This document shows, piece by piece, positions 51,530 to 59,799 of a stretch of 64,000 nucleotides of DNA. Numbering within the stretch: the stretch's first letter is position 1; every line of letters begins with the position of its first letter. The stretch comes from Ahaetulla prasina (Eukaryota > Chordata > Lepidosauria > Squamata > Colubridae). The stretch spans positions 11,125,959-11,189,958 of the forward strand of contig NC_080543.1 of the NCBI RefSeq assembly GCF_028640845.1, read 5' to 3'. The position numbers and the translations under genes are program-made. The notes beneath the pieces are model-generated. The model saw nothing but the letters and a program-made list of their open reading frames with translations, was not told the DNA's origin and did no database searches.

Positions 51530-52005
51530 GTGTCTCAGAAAGCAAGTTTATTTACTGATGTTAAGGTTGACAAGAAACCATGGTGAGATACCACCAAAAA
51601 CAATGGTCCACCTAAACGAGACATGAGTGTAAAAGTCAGATTTCGACTAGGCCATTCTAAATCCACTGGACTGTTTTCATCAAAAGGTTCTCTTCTTCCA
51701 CCAGCATCATTGAGTTTGGATTCCTCAACCCAACTTTGAATTCTACCTCTCATTCTCCTCGGTCATTAAAACAATGTGTCCCTGGAAGACCGAAAGAACC
51801 AAATTCACACCTTTCTGACCTTTCTCAGAGAAAACCTCCCCACCAATCCTAAGGGTTGCTCATTTGGAGACTCTCCCAATTTTCACAGAAGAGCAAAACC
51901 ACTTTTCAGTCCCACCTCTGGGATCAGACTTGACATTCTTTTCCTTCAACTGACTAGGTAGCCATTCTTCTTGACCGGATCCTCAGCTGTTGAAGGTTCA
52001 CCAAG
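51530..52005 (-). other. Probable 3' UTR of the minus-strand gene
   Basis: From the stop codon at 52006 the minus strand continues without recognisable repeats to an AATAAA hexamer (plus-strand TTTATT at 51547-51552). A downstream GATGTTTTGAATGG-like U/G-rich stretch follows. The extent is inferred. Confidence 0.5.
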
Positions 52006-52235
52006 TCACACTTGTTCTTCAGACTTGCTCCGTTCCGGCCTCCTTAAGGGCACCACCTGGAAGGATTTACAACATCCGGTGCAGATGTACTTCAAAAAAA
52101 ATAAGTAGGCACTTCCGGAAATGATCACGGTAATGATAATGATCACCGTCGCACTAACGGCTGGCGAGACTGTTCCTTCCAGGACAGAGTGAAATCCCCC
52201 TGTTGCTGAGAAAGTTGGTAATTCAGTGTCCTCTC
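52006..52235 (-). CDS. Terminal exon of an unrecognised type I membrane protein
   Basis: On the minus strand an acceptor GTTTCTCTTGTCCTTAG ends at 52236 and the exon opens GAGAGGACACTGAA. The first two bases complete a split codon. The 75 residues that follow comprise a short extracellular stalk (EDTELPTFSATGGFHS), a hydrophobic segment of about 21 residues (SATVIIIITVIISGSAYLFF), then KYICTGCCKS with membrane-proximal cysteines that could be palmitoylated. A basic-to-acidic tail ends SKSEEQV and a stop. The layout is that of the last exon of a single-pass receptor or adhesion protein. I do not recognise the family, and no other exon of the gene is visible to the right within the window. The repeat-free context, splice site and polyadenylation signal support a real exon; a pseudogene fragment is not excluded. 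Confidence 0.6.
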
Positions 52236-52322
52236 CTAAGGACAAGAGAAACACAACTTTGTATGAGAAGCGGTGACATGACAACAGGGTTCCACCAACT
52301 AAAGACGACCTATTCTCCAAAG

Positions 52323-53013
52323 CAGGGGTCCCCAACCTTTTGGACCTCAGGGACCACTAAATTCATAATTTGAAATCCCACGGACCACTAATATGATTTG
52401 CCTAATGACCGGCTGCGGTGTGTGGCCAACTCCTCGCCTCCCAGCCCGGGCTCCTTAGGGCCCCAAAGGAAGCAGTTGTCAGAGCTAAGCAGCCACCAGG
52501 AGAAAGAGTTGGCAAAACAGATCAGTTCAAATTGGATCTGACCGACAAGGAGGCTCAGCAGAAGCACCTCACTGAGGACTATGAGCATAGGCTTTCCAAG
52601 CAGAGGGAAGACCTGCGGAGTGCAAGGCCAGGTACAGGCGCCTGGAGGCTCAGCGGGCTGAGATGGTCAGCCAGTTCCAGGCCATGATGCAGTCCCAGTG
52701 GACCAAGGCCCTCTGGCTCTTCGCCACCAGCGGCACTTCCCTCCAGCCTTTGCCCAAAACCCTGCACCAGGAGGCTAAAACAGACCCCAAGTCGGAATTT
52801 CTGCCCCCCCTCCGACCCACACAAAAAGACCCCGAAGGGGCAGACTCTCTGAAGCAATACAAATGTTCATTGCACATATCTATCCCAGGGGCCTTAGTTT
52901 GAGGTTCCCTGATTTAGTGCAATATAAAAAAAATGCAAACAATTTTTCTGTGGACCACCAAAATTTTCTCGCGGACCACCAGTGGTCAACGGACTACCAA
53001 TTGGTGACCACTG
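52323..53013 (+). mobile_element. Cargo-carrying hAT element (Pack-hAT), copy 2
   Basis: CAGGGGTCCCCAACC to ATTGGTGACCACTG, exact 8-bp duplication CTCCAAAG (52315-52322, 53014-53021). It carries the same host-derived segment as 39622-40342, here on the plus strand: acceptor-like CTCCTTAG, then FKLDLTDKEAQQKHLTEDYE, HRLSKQREDLR, EMVSQFQAMMQSQWTKALWL, FATSGTSLQPLPKTLHQEAK and PKSEFLPPLRPTQKDPEGAD. A base missing in 'ctgcggagtgcaagg' relative to copy 1 adds a frameshift. Both copies share the break before FKLDL, so it predates amplification. It lies in the intron just upstream of the membrane-protein exon. Confidence 0.85.
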
Positions 53014-53211
53014 CTCCAAAGCACCAAAAGACAAGACAAGAAACAATGGATGGAAACTAATCAAGGAGACAACCAACCTAGAGCTTTAAAAAAAATTGTC
53101 AGAAATTTCCTGACAGTGAGAACAATTAATCAGTAGAATGACTTTTGCTTCCAGAAGTTGTGGGTGCTCCATCGCTGGAGGTTTTTAAGAAGAGATTGAG
53201 ACAAGCAATTG

Positions 53212-53447
53212 GGAAGTGGTGCAGTGGCCTAGAGGTGGAGCTCTCACCTCACAATCAGGAGGCTGTGAGTTCGATCCTAGGGAGAGGCAGATATTTCTCT
53301 CTCTGGGCACACTGAGAATATATCTGCCGAACAAAACTCCGCATTGGCAACAGGAAGGGCATCTGGCCATTAAAACACTCTGCTAGCTCCATTCAGTTGC
53401 CCAGACTGCACCCCGCAAGGGATTATGGGGTCGTTAAATGATGATTG
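53212..53447 (+). mobile_element. tRNA-derived SINE nested in CR1
   Basis: Bounded by a 12-bp duplication GACAAGCAATTG (53200-53211, 53448-53459). Head 'gtggtgcagtggcctagagg' and B box GAGTTCGATCC; tail 'acaggaagggcatctggcca' and 'gcaagggattatggggtcgt' ending ATGATGATT. The tail resembles RTE/Bov-B-type 3' ends. Confidence 0.85.
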
Positions 53448-53476
53448 GACAAGCAATTGTCTGAAATGTTATAGAG

Positions 53477-53720
53477 CAGTGATGGCTAACCTTTTAGCAT
53501 CAAGTGCCGAAATTGGACCGCGTGCGGGCATGTGCTTCTCTCTGCTCTCTTCTGGATTCTGTTGTGAGCATGCGCATGACAGAACACGGAAGAGCAGCCG
53601 GCCGGCACATGCATGCGTGCACTGGAACCCGGAAGACAGCAGCTGCCAATGGCATGCGTGCCCACAGAGAGGGCTTTGCGTGCCACCTCTGGCACGTGTG
53701 CCATAGGTTTGCCATCACGA
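53477..53720 (+). mobile_element. hAT MITE nested in CR1
   Basis: CAGTGATGGCTAACC to GGTTTGCCATCACGA (last two bases decayed) with flanks TTATAGAG (53469-53476) and ATATAGAG (53721-53728). Confidence 0.9.
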
Positions 53721-53839
53721 ATATAGAGTCTCCTGCTTGAGCAGGGGATTGGACTAGAAGACCTCCAAGGTCCCTTCCAACTCTGTTGTTCTGTTATTCA
53801 GTTGCAATATGACATTGGTCTATCCCACATGATCGTTAC

Positions 53840-54080
53840 AATTCTGGTAGTCCTCAATTTTATGACTACAGTGGAACCCAGACTTTCGGTCGTTAAGTCA
53901 TTGCGATGCTAAGTTGAGGCACCATGTGACCGGATTTGAGTTTATGACCGTTTTTACAAGGGTCGCGGAGTGACTCACTGCAGTCATAAAGTGAAATTAT
54001 ATGGTTGTAAGCAAACCGCACGCTCCTTAAACCAACCCAGCATATTCAACGGGTGTTTTTTGCCGTTTTCGGCTAGAATG
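53840..54080. mobile_element. Diverged TA-flanked MITE
   Basis: 'ctggtagtcctcaattttat' and 'gcagtcataaagtgaaatta' belong to the MITE family, with more divergence than elsewhere. Confidence 0.5.
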
Positions 54081-54093
54081 AAATCAGCATGGG

Positions 54094-54350
54094 ATTAGGA
54101 TGTATTATTTTACGCAATGGGTGGGGGGGGTTAGGAAATGAAAAGACTTGGATGAGGTTAATTGGATTAGAAGGGAAAATTTTATTCTATGTTTGGTTTA
54201 TGTATAACAAGACCTTGTGATTGACCTGGGAAGCTGGGGGTGTGTGTGTGTGAAGGAAGGGGGGAAGGGGGTTTTGAGGGGGGGGGGAAATGTTTTTGTT
54301 TGTTAAAACTTTTTCAATAAAAAAAATAAAAAAATAAGATGATGATGATG

Positions 54351-54428
<78 letters not shown>

Positions 54429-54441
54429 TTTTAATTTTAAG
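54094..54441 (+). mobile_element. L1 3' UTR whose poly(A) became an AAT/GAT array
   Basis: Bracketed by an 11-bp duplication ATCAGCATGGG (54083-54093, 54442-54452). The body 'ttggatgaggttaattggat', 'tctatgtttggtttatgtat' and AACTTTTTCAATAAAA match the L1 at 61480-61675. Behind the A-rich tail is GATGATGATG and an AAT array (54351-54428). Confidence 0.85.
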
Positions 54442-54503
54442 ATCAGCATGGGGAGGGTGCCAAGCAGTTCCTTCTGTGAGGGTGACATAGACTCGTGTTC
54501 AGC

Positions 54504-54674
54504 GGTGGTATTCACTTACCTTCGCTACTGGTTTGCAAATGCGCAGAGCTTTCCGCGCATGTGCAGAGTGTCAAAAACGGGACGTGATGACATCCGGACG
54601 GGTGGGCAGAGACTTCCGCAGCCGCTGCTACTGGTTTGCGCGAACCGGATAGAACCGGCTGGATACCACCACTC
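54504..54674 (+). mobile_element. hAT-like MITE
   Basis: CAGCGGTGGTATTCAC...GGATACCACCACTC termini pair. The interior has 'gggcagagacttccgcagcc'. Related to 46243-46472. Confidence 0.7.
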
Positions 54675-54773
54675 CCCTTGATGAGAAGGTGGGAAATGGG
54701 ACAAGGGATTGTGGGAAACCAGACAGGAGGTTTTCACTCAATGTAGCAGAACTATGCTAATCTCTAATAAATA

Positions 54774-55430
54774 CAGATAGTCCTGGACTTACAAAAAAAT
54801 CATTAAAAAAAAGACCTATGCCATATTTTTCATACTTATGACTGTTGCAGCATCCCTATGATCATATGATCAAAATCAGAGGTGGGTTTCAGCCGGTTCT
54901 GACCAGTTTTGGAGAACCAGTAGCGGAAATTTTGAGTAGTTGGGAGAACCGGTAGTAAAACTTCTGACTGGCGCCGCCCCCATCTATTCTCTGCCTCCCG
55001 AGTCCCAGCCGATCGGGAGGAAATGGGGATTTTGCAGTCACCTTCCCCTGCCACACCCACCAAGCCACGCCCACCAAGCCACACCCACAGAACCGGTCGT
55101 AAAAACTTTTGAAACTCACCACTGATCAAAATTCAGACAAAATTCAGGCAACTGGCTCATATTTATGACGACCGCCGTGTCCCGGGATCATGTGATCCCC
55201 TTTTGCAATCTTTTGACAAGCAAAGTCAAATGGGAAGCCAGATTTACTGAACAACCGTGCTACTGATTTAACAGCCGCGGCGATTTGCTTAACAGCGGTT
55301 AAAAGAAAGAAAGAAAAAAAATGCGGTTAAAAGAAGAAAGTTGTAAAACGGGACCCAGCTTACTTAACAGCGGTCTCGCTTAGCAACATAAATTCTGGGC
55401 TCAGTTGCGGCGGTAAGTCGAGGACTACCT
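54774..55430 (+). mobile_element. TA-flanked MITE interrupted by hAT
   Basis: TA-CAGATAGTCCTGGACTTAC at the left and GTAAGTCGAGGACTACCTG at the right enclose a full MITE. A hAT element (54877-55124) sits inside. 'gatttaacagccgcggcgat' near 55264 is the conserved middle. Confidence 0.8.
54877..55124 (-). mobile_element. hAT MITE nested in the TA-flanked MITE
   Basis: CAGAGGTGGGTTTCAG to TGAAACTCACCACTG with an exact 8-bp duplication ATCAAAAT (54869-54876, 55125-55132). Confidence 0.95.
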
Positions 55431-55504
55431 GCAGTCTGGAAACATCTTTTCAAACTAACCCTTTTTATTCAAAATGGGTTGGTGATTGTTTTTTTTTTTA
55501 AATT

Positions 55505-55735
55505 AAAAGAGCTGCTTTGTTTCGGAAGCAAATGCATCTGACGCACAGAGCTACAGTTGGCAAAAGCTTATACCTTTTAATAAAACCTATTAGCTGAACA
55601 GCTGCTCCTGGACTCCTCCTGATTTTTTGATCAGCGCAAATCTTTATGATTATCTCGGCTTTGATAGGCTCCCTGCCTTAGGCAGCAACTTCCATTACTT
55701 TCACATCTGGGGTTGCTTTTAACTTAGAAGGATGG
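55505..55735. repeat. Candidate ancient SINE-derived conserved element
   Basis: GCATCTGACGCACAG (55534-55548), GGCAAAAGCTTATACC (55559-55574), TAATAAAACCTATTAGC (55578-55595) and CTGGACTCCTCCTGATTTTT (55608-55627) occur in the order and spacing I associate with the 3' region of amniote ancient SINEs (AmnSINE1/Deu-type). The surrounding sequence is repeat-poor and complex. Such copies are often retained as conserved non-coding elements in amniotes. Recognised from memory of the motif order only. Confidence 0.5.
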
Positions 55736-55826
55736 AAACCAGGAAAAAATATATATAACTCTTTCCTGAATTTTCAGAACGCTAAGGGTCTTGCTAACCC
55801 TGGGACTGTTCTCAAGTGCAGATCTG

Positions 55827-55975
55827 AAGGGTCCTTAGTGTTCGCTGAGCTTGGTTGTTTTCTTGTTCCATTTTGATACAGGGCGTCCTCAACTTACGAC
55901 CACAATCGAGCCCAACATTTCTGTTGCTAAGCGAGGCATTTTATTAAGTGAATTTTGCCCCATTTTACAACCTTT
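55827..55975. repeat. Short repeat fragment and MITE fragment
   Basis: 'gggtccttagtgttcgctga' to 'ggttgttttcttgttcc' (55829-55869), then the MITE phrase 'gcgtcctcaacttacgacca' to 'ttgccccattttacaacc'. Confidence 0.6.
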
Positions 55976-57022
55976 TGTTGTGGCTCCAGCCCCCGAACCT
56001 GGCCCCATGCCCAAAAGTGACTCTGAGAGTGAGGAGGAAGGGCCGGTAAGGCTTACCTCAGGAGCACCGATTCCTTTGGCTCGGCTCCAGGAGCCAGAAC
56101 CAGGCCAGTCGGAGGACGTAATGAGGCCAACATCCCCTGATTCCTCCCTTCCTCAGGCTACGCCTACATACTGATCATACTAATCAAGCCTGGACCGACC
56201 CGCGCTTCAGAAGATTAGAGAGGCAGCATCATCAAAGGGAAGGGTGGGGCAGGAGCCCCACCCCACAGGATATATAAGGAGCTGTTGTGACCCAAGTTCC
56301 TGGACCCGGACTCCTGGACTCGGATGATTCAGAAAGTGAGGGAGAAGACCTGGGCAGCCCTGCTTCTCGTGAGCCCTTTCCCTCCCTGGCACCCACTCAA
56401 AGGGAGGAGGAGGGGCCGGCAAAGCCTGATTCCTTGGAGCCTCCTTCTGATTTGGCAACGTCCCAAGAACAGTTTTGGAGTGATGCAAGATTACGAAGAC
56501 GTGATCGACGTGCGCAGCAGCGGAAGAGTTGGGACAAAGCCAAGTCATAATTGTCATGCAGTGACATCTGCAGAGACTATAAATAGGAGGCGGGACTTCC
56601 TGGATTTTTGTCTTGGACAAAGTAATGAATTGGCGCGAGCTAACTGTCTCAATGGAGGGAAGAATATATTCGTGAGTAATTCTGGCCTTATCTATAATTT
56701 CCTCGTTATCTCCAGAAACTTGGCAGGCCCATGGGTAGACGTGGCCAGGACATGTATCTATGTAAATAAAAGGAAAAAAGAAGGCCTCTGACTGACTCTT
56801 TGCTGGGAGTATTAGGGGGAGGGAAACAGAACAGGAGCTTTGGGACTGCTCTCACTTCTACGGGAAGCAAATTAGCTGAACCGTGTTGAAGTGAGCTGAA
56901 GTCTTAATCTGTATGAACTTTTTGGCAGGCAGCTGCGTTTTCTCTGCCAGGACTGATAGGAGCCATGTAACCACTGGCTGTAGGCCAGCTCGTTACTCCA
57001 AAGTGAGGACGGAGACAGAACA
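55976..57022 (+). mobile_element. Solo LTR (B-like) containing another LTR
   Basis: TGTTGTGGCTCCAGC...GGAGACAGAACA with an exact 5-bp duplication CCTTT (55971-55975, 57023-57027). TATA-like GGATATATAAGG at about 56269. Related to family B but diverged in the first 300 bp. Interrupted at 56283-56833 by a different LTR. Confidence 0.85.
56283..56833 (+). mobile_element. Solo LTR, family C, nested
   Basis: TGTTGTGACCCAAG...GGAAACAGAACA, 551 bp, exact 5-bp duplication GGAGC (56278-56282, 56834-56838). TATA-like GACTATAAATAGG near 56576 and a polyadenylation signal TGTAAATAAAAGG near 56760 give a full U3-R-U5 order. No coding region. Confidence 0.9.
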
Positions 57023-57029
57023 CCTTTCC

Positions 57030-57835
57030 TGCCCCAGTTGCACTGCAGCTGTTACATTAGTAACACGGTTGTTAAGTGCATCTGGATTTCCCCGTCGTCA
57101 GAAGTTCTCAAGAGGGGATCACAGGACACACACACCCCCAGGACACCTACTACCGTCATAAATATGAGTCAGTGGCCAAACTTCTGAATTTTGTTCACCT
57201 GACCGTGGAGATATTGCAACGGTTGTAAGTGTGGAAAGTCATTTTTTTTTCAGGGCTGTCACTAAATGAGCTGTTGTAATCAGGGGTAAGCTCCTGGGGG
57301 TTCGGCAGGGTTCGGGCGATTCTCTAACCAAAGATCACTGGGGTTTGGCGAACCCTCAAATGACACTCTGGCTGGCCACGCCCATCCTGCCCCATCCCTC
57401 TCAGGGGTCTCCACACGGCTCATTCCCCATTCCAGGTAAGTGCAGGGGCCGCGTGGAGGGTCTGGGAGGGCAAAAAACAGGCCTAATAGAGATTCCAGAA
57501 GCCTGGAAATGGGCCTGTTTCCAGCCTCCAGAGAGCCTCCGGACCGCAGGGAAAGTAGTTTTCGCCCTCCCAGAGGCTCAAGAAAAGCCTTCAGAGCCTG
57601 CGGAGGGCAAAAAACGCCCCCTGACAGTGGTGCAAGCGGTCAACTAGTCCAAGGGTCTGCAAACTTGGCTCTTTTAAGACTTGTGGACTTCAACTCCCAG
57701 AGTTCCTCTTAAAGGGACCAAGGTTGGAGACCCCTGGACTAGGCCATGCCAACCATGGCCATACCCACCCAGCAACGGGGCAGCGAACCCATTGTTAAAG
57801 GATCTGAAGCCCAGCCCTGGCTGTAAGTCAAGGGC
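57030..57835 (-). mobile_element. TA-flanked MITE with nested hAT and foldback hAT
   Basis: The MITE (57045-57280 and 57822-57840) is split by a hAT (CAGGGGTAAGCTCCTGG at about 57283 to GAAGCCCAGCCCTG at about 57819; flanks GTTGTAAT/GCTGTAAG). A foldback hAT (57651-57735, CAAGGGTCTGCAAACT...AGGTTGGAGACCCCTG, flanks AACTAGTC/GACTAGGC) sits inside that. Confidence 0.65.
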
Positions 57836-57975
57836 TACCTGCAACATCACCAGTGTTGGTTGGTTGACATTACCTAATTTGGGTAATGAAACATCTGCAA
57901 GAAAACAGCCAAGCTCAGAGACCATCAAGGACCTCTCATTTCAACCCCGAGCTACAAATATTCTCCTTTATTAGG

Positions 57976-58375
57976 CTCAGACCTTTTCACCAGTCAATTT
58001 GTTCTTCGGGTCTTCCTTTCCATCCCGGCTCCGTGTCAGATTCCTCCCAAGGGTTCTTTCCATCTGTGTCTGGATTTACAAAGTATTTACTTTCTCTCTG
58101 GCACACAACACATCCCCCTTTTTTAATACATTTTCACCAGAAGGCCATCATGTCTGTTTTCTGGTGTCCTAATTAGGTACGATATTTCGTGGTGACTTGG
58201 TAACCCTTTGCATGGAATTTGCAAATGGACCAAACAAACCCCCCCCAAACAAAACTAACTTTTGATTTTGAGAACAGCGGCCTTTACGATCGCTGATTCG
58301 AAAACCGGTCCTTTGAATTTTTTTCTCAAAATTCACTTCTGTCCTTGGTTTTTGGTCATTTCACTTCTAGTATGC
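57976..58375. other. Unannotated DNA
   Basis: No gene or repeat recognised. A reverse copy of the 'ggtccttggtg...' short repeat lies just to the left (57855-57965). Confidence 0.5.
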
Positions 58376-58596
58376 AGATGGTATATGCCTTAATGCCTTA
58401 CACAATGTAAGCTGCCCTGAGTCTTCGGAGAAGGGCGGGATATAAATGTAAATAAATAATAATAAATAATGTGCAGTCTGGTGGCAGAAATCCTTTTTAA
58501 TATTTGCTTCTTTCTTGTGGGGTTTTATGCTTTTTTAAAGATATTTTTATTAGAGTCCTTTTTGTAAAGTTTTTCCGTTTAAAGTTATAAACATAG
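58376..58596. mobile_element. L2-type tail and L1 3' end remnant
   Basis: 'aagctgccctgagtcttcgg' and AGGGCGGGATATAAATGTAAA (58411-58449) are an L2/SINE 3' end. 58515-58590 resembles a reverse L1 3' end ('tatttttattagagtcc'). Confidence 0.5.
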
Positions 58597-59094
58597 TGTT
58601 GTGTCTGCGCCCCCCCCGAGCCAGACCTCTTGCCAGAAAGTGACTTGGAAAGTGAGGGGGAAGGGCCGTCAGGACTTACCTCAGGAGCCCCGGCTTCCCT
58701 GGCTCAGCTCCAGGAGCCAGAAGCAGGCCAGGCAGAAGAGATAATGAGGCCTCCGTCCCCTGACTCTTTCCCCCCCCAGGCCACGCCTTCAGACCCAACT
58801 CATGGCAATCAGGCCTGGCTGGATCCTAGGTTTCGTAGACAGGAGAGGAGGGAACAACAGAAGCAGGGGTGGGACAGGCCTAGGAAGTGCTGAGTCATGG
58901 AGCCCCACAGGATATAAAGTCAGTGAGCGCTGCTGTGTCTCTTCATAGCTGGCAAATCAACTGATTAACTGAGAGCTGAAGTGACTTACCAGCGTCAAGG
59001 GAGAACTTGGCAGACGTTCGCTATTCTGCTGCCAGAGCTGATAGTGCCAGCTAATTAAGCCATCACTCAGACGGAGGCGAAGGAGGACAGAACA
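58597..59094 (+). mobile_element. Solo LTR, family B
   Basis: TGTTGTGTCTGCGCCC...GGAGGACAGAACA, flanks CATAG (58592-58596) and CATAA (59095-59099). TATA-like AGGATATAAAG at about 58909. Close relative of 49145. Confidence 0.85.
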
Positions 59095-59471
59095 CATAAA
59101 CCATTCCATGGGTTGTGGTTTTTTTTTTAATCCTTATGGACCTCTGGAAGATTTGCTCTCCTTTTAAAGTTTGTCCTTTATTTTTTTTTCCCCCAAGAAA
59201 ATATGGTCATAATAATTTCGGAGCTTGAGACAAATTTGCAGCATCTATCAGAGGCGGGAGTCACATATTTTACTTACTTGTTCGCCCAGCACTGAAAATG
59301 TGAGCGTGAGTGTTTGCACGCTTGTTTCGCTCACATGTGTGCACTTCCGCGCATGCGCAAGATCACCTTGAATGTTCTGAGAGGTACCAGAATAGAGATA
59401 CATCTTTGGAAACCATATTTGAAGAAGGATATTAACAAACTGGAACCAGTCCAGAGGAGAACCATTTAGAT
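59095..59471. other. Unannotated DNA, hAT fragment and CR1 3' fragment
   Basis: 59250-59370 carries a hAT left end (CAGAGGCGGGAGTCACAT) without its partner. 59376-59471 is a forward CR1 3' piece ('aactggaaccagtccagagg'). Confidence 0.5.
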
Positions 59472-59605
59472 CAGGGGTGTCAAATTCACATTGTCATGGT
59501 GGCGTCATGTGATGTATCAGGACTTTTTTCCCCTTCACTAAACGGGGCATGGGTGTGGCCAGCATGTGACACATCTGGCCCACAGGCCGGGAGTTTGGCA
59601 GCCCT
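59472..59605 (+). mobile_element. hAT MITE
   Basis: CAGGGGTGTCAAATTC to GGGAGTTTGGCAGCCCTG; flanks ATTTAGAT (59464-59471) and GTCTAGAT (59606-59613), two mismatches. Same family as the outer element at 48625. Confidence 0.75.
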
Positions 59606-59799
59606 GGTCTAGATGATAAGAGTACTTGAAGAGTACTGGGCTTAAGACAGAACCTTGTGGCACCCCACAGCTTACTTCTCTCCATGTAGACTTAGACCCA
59701 CTAAGGACTACTCCTTGAGTACGGTTTGTCAGCCAGTTGCAAATCCATCTGGTGGTGAAGCTATCTGTCCCACTTTTTTTCTAGCTTATAAAGAAGTAG

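Larger units (their letters stand above)
53030..53805 (+). mobile_element. CR1 3' UTR with a SINE and a hAT nested inside
   Basis: Pieces 53030-53211, 53460-53476 and 53729-53800 join into one forward CR1 3' UTR ('aacaatggatggaaactaat', 'ccagaagttgtgggtgctcc', 'gagtctcctgcttgagcagg', 'ccttccaactctgttgttct'). The two gaps are a SINE and a hAT element. Confidence 0.9.
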
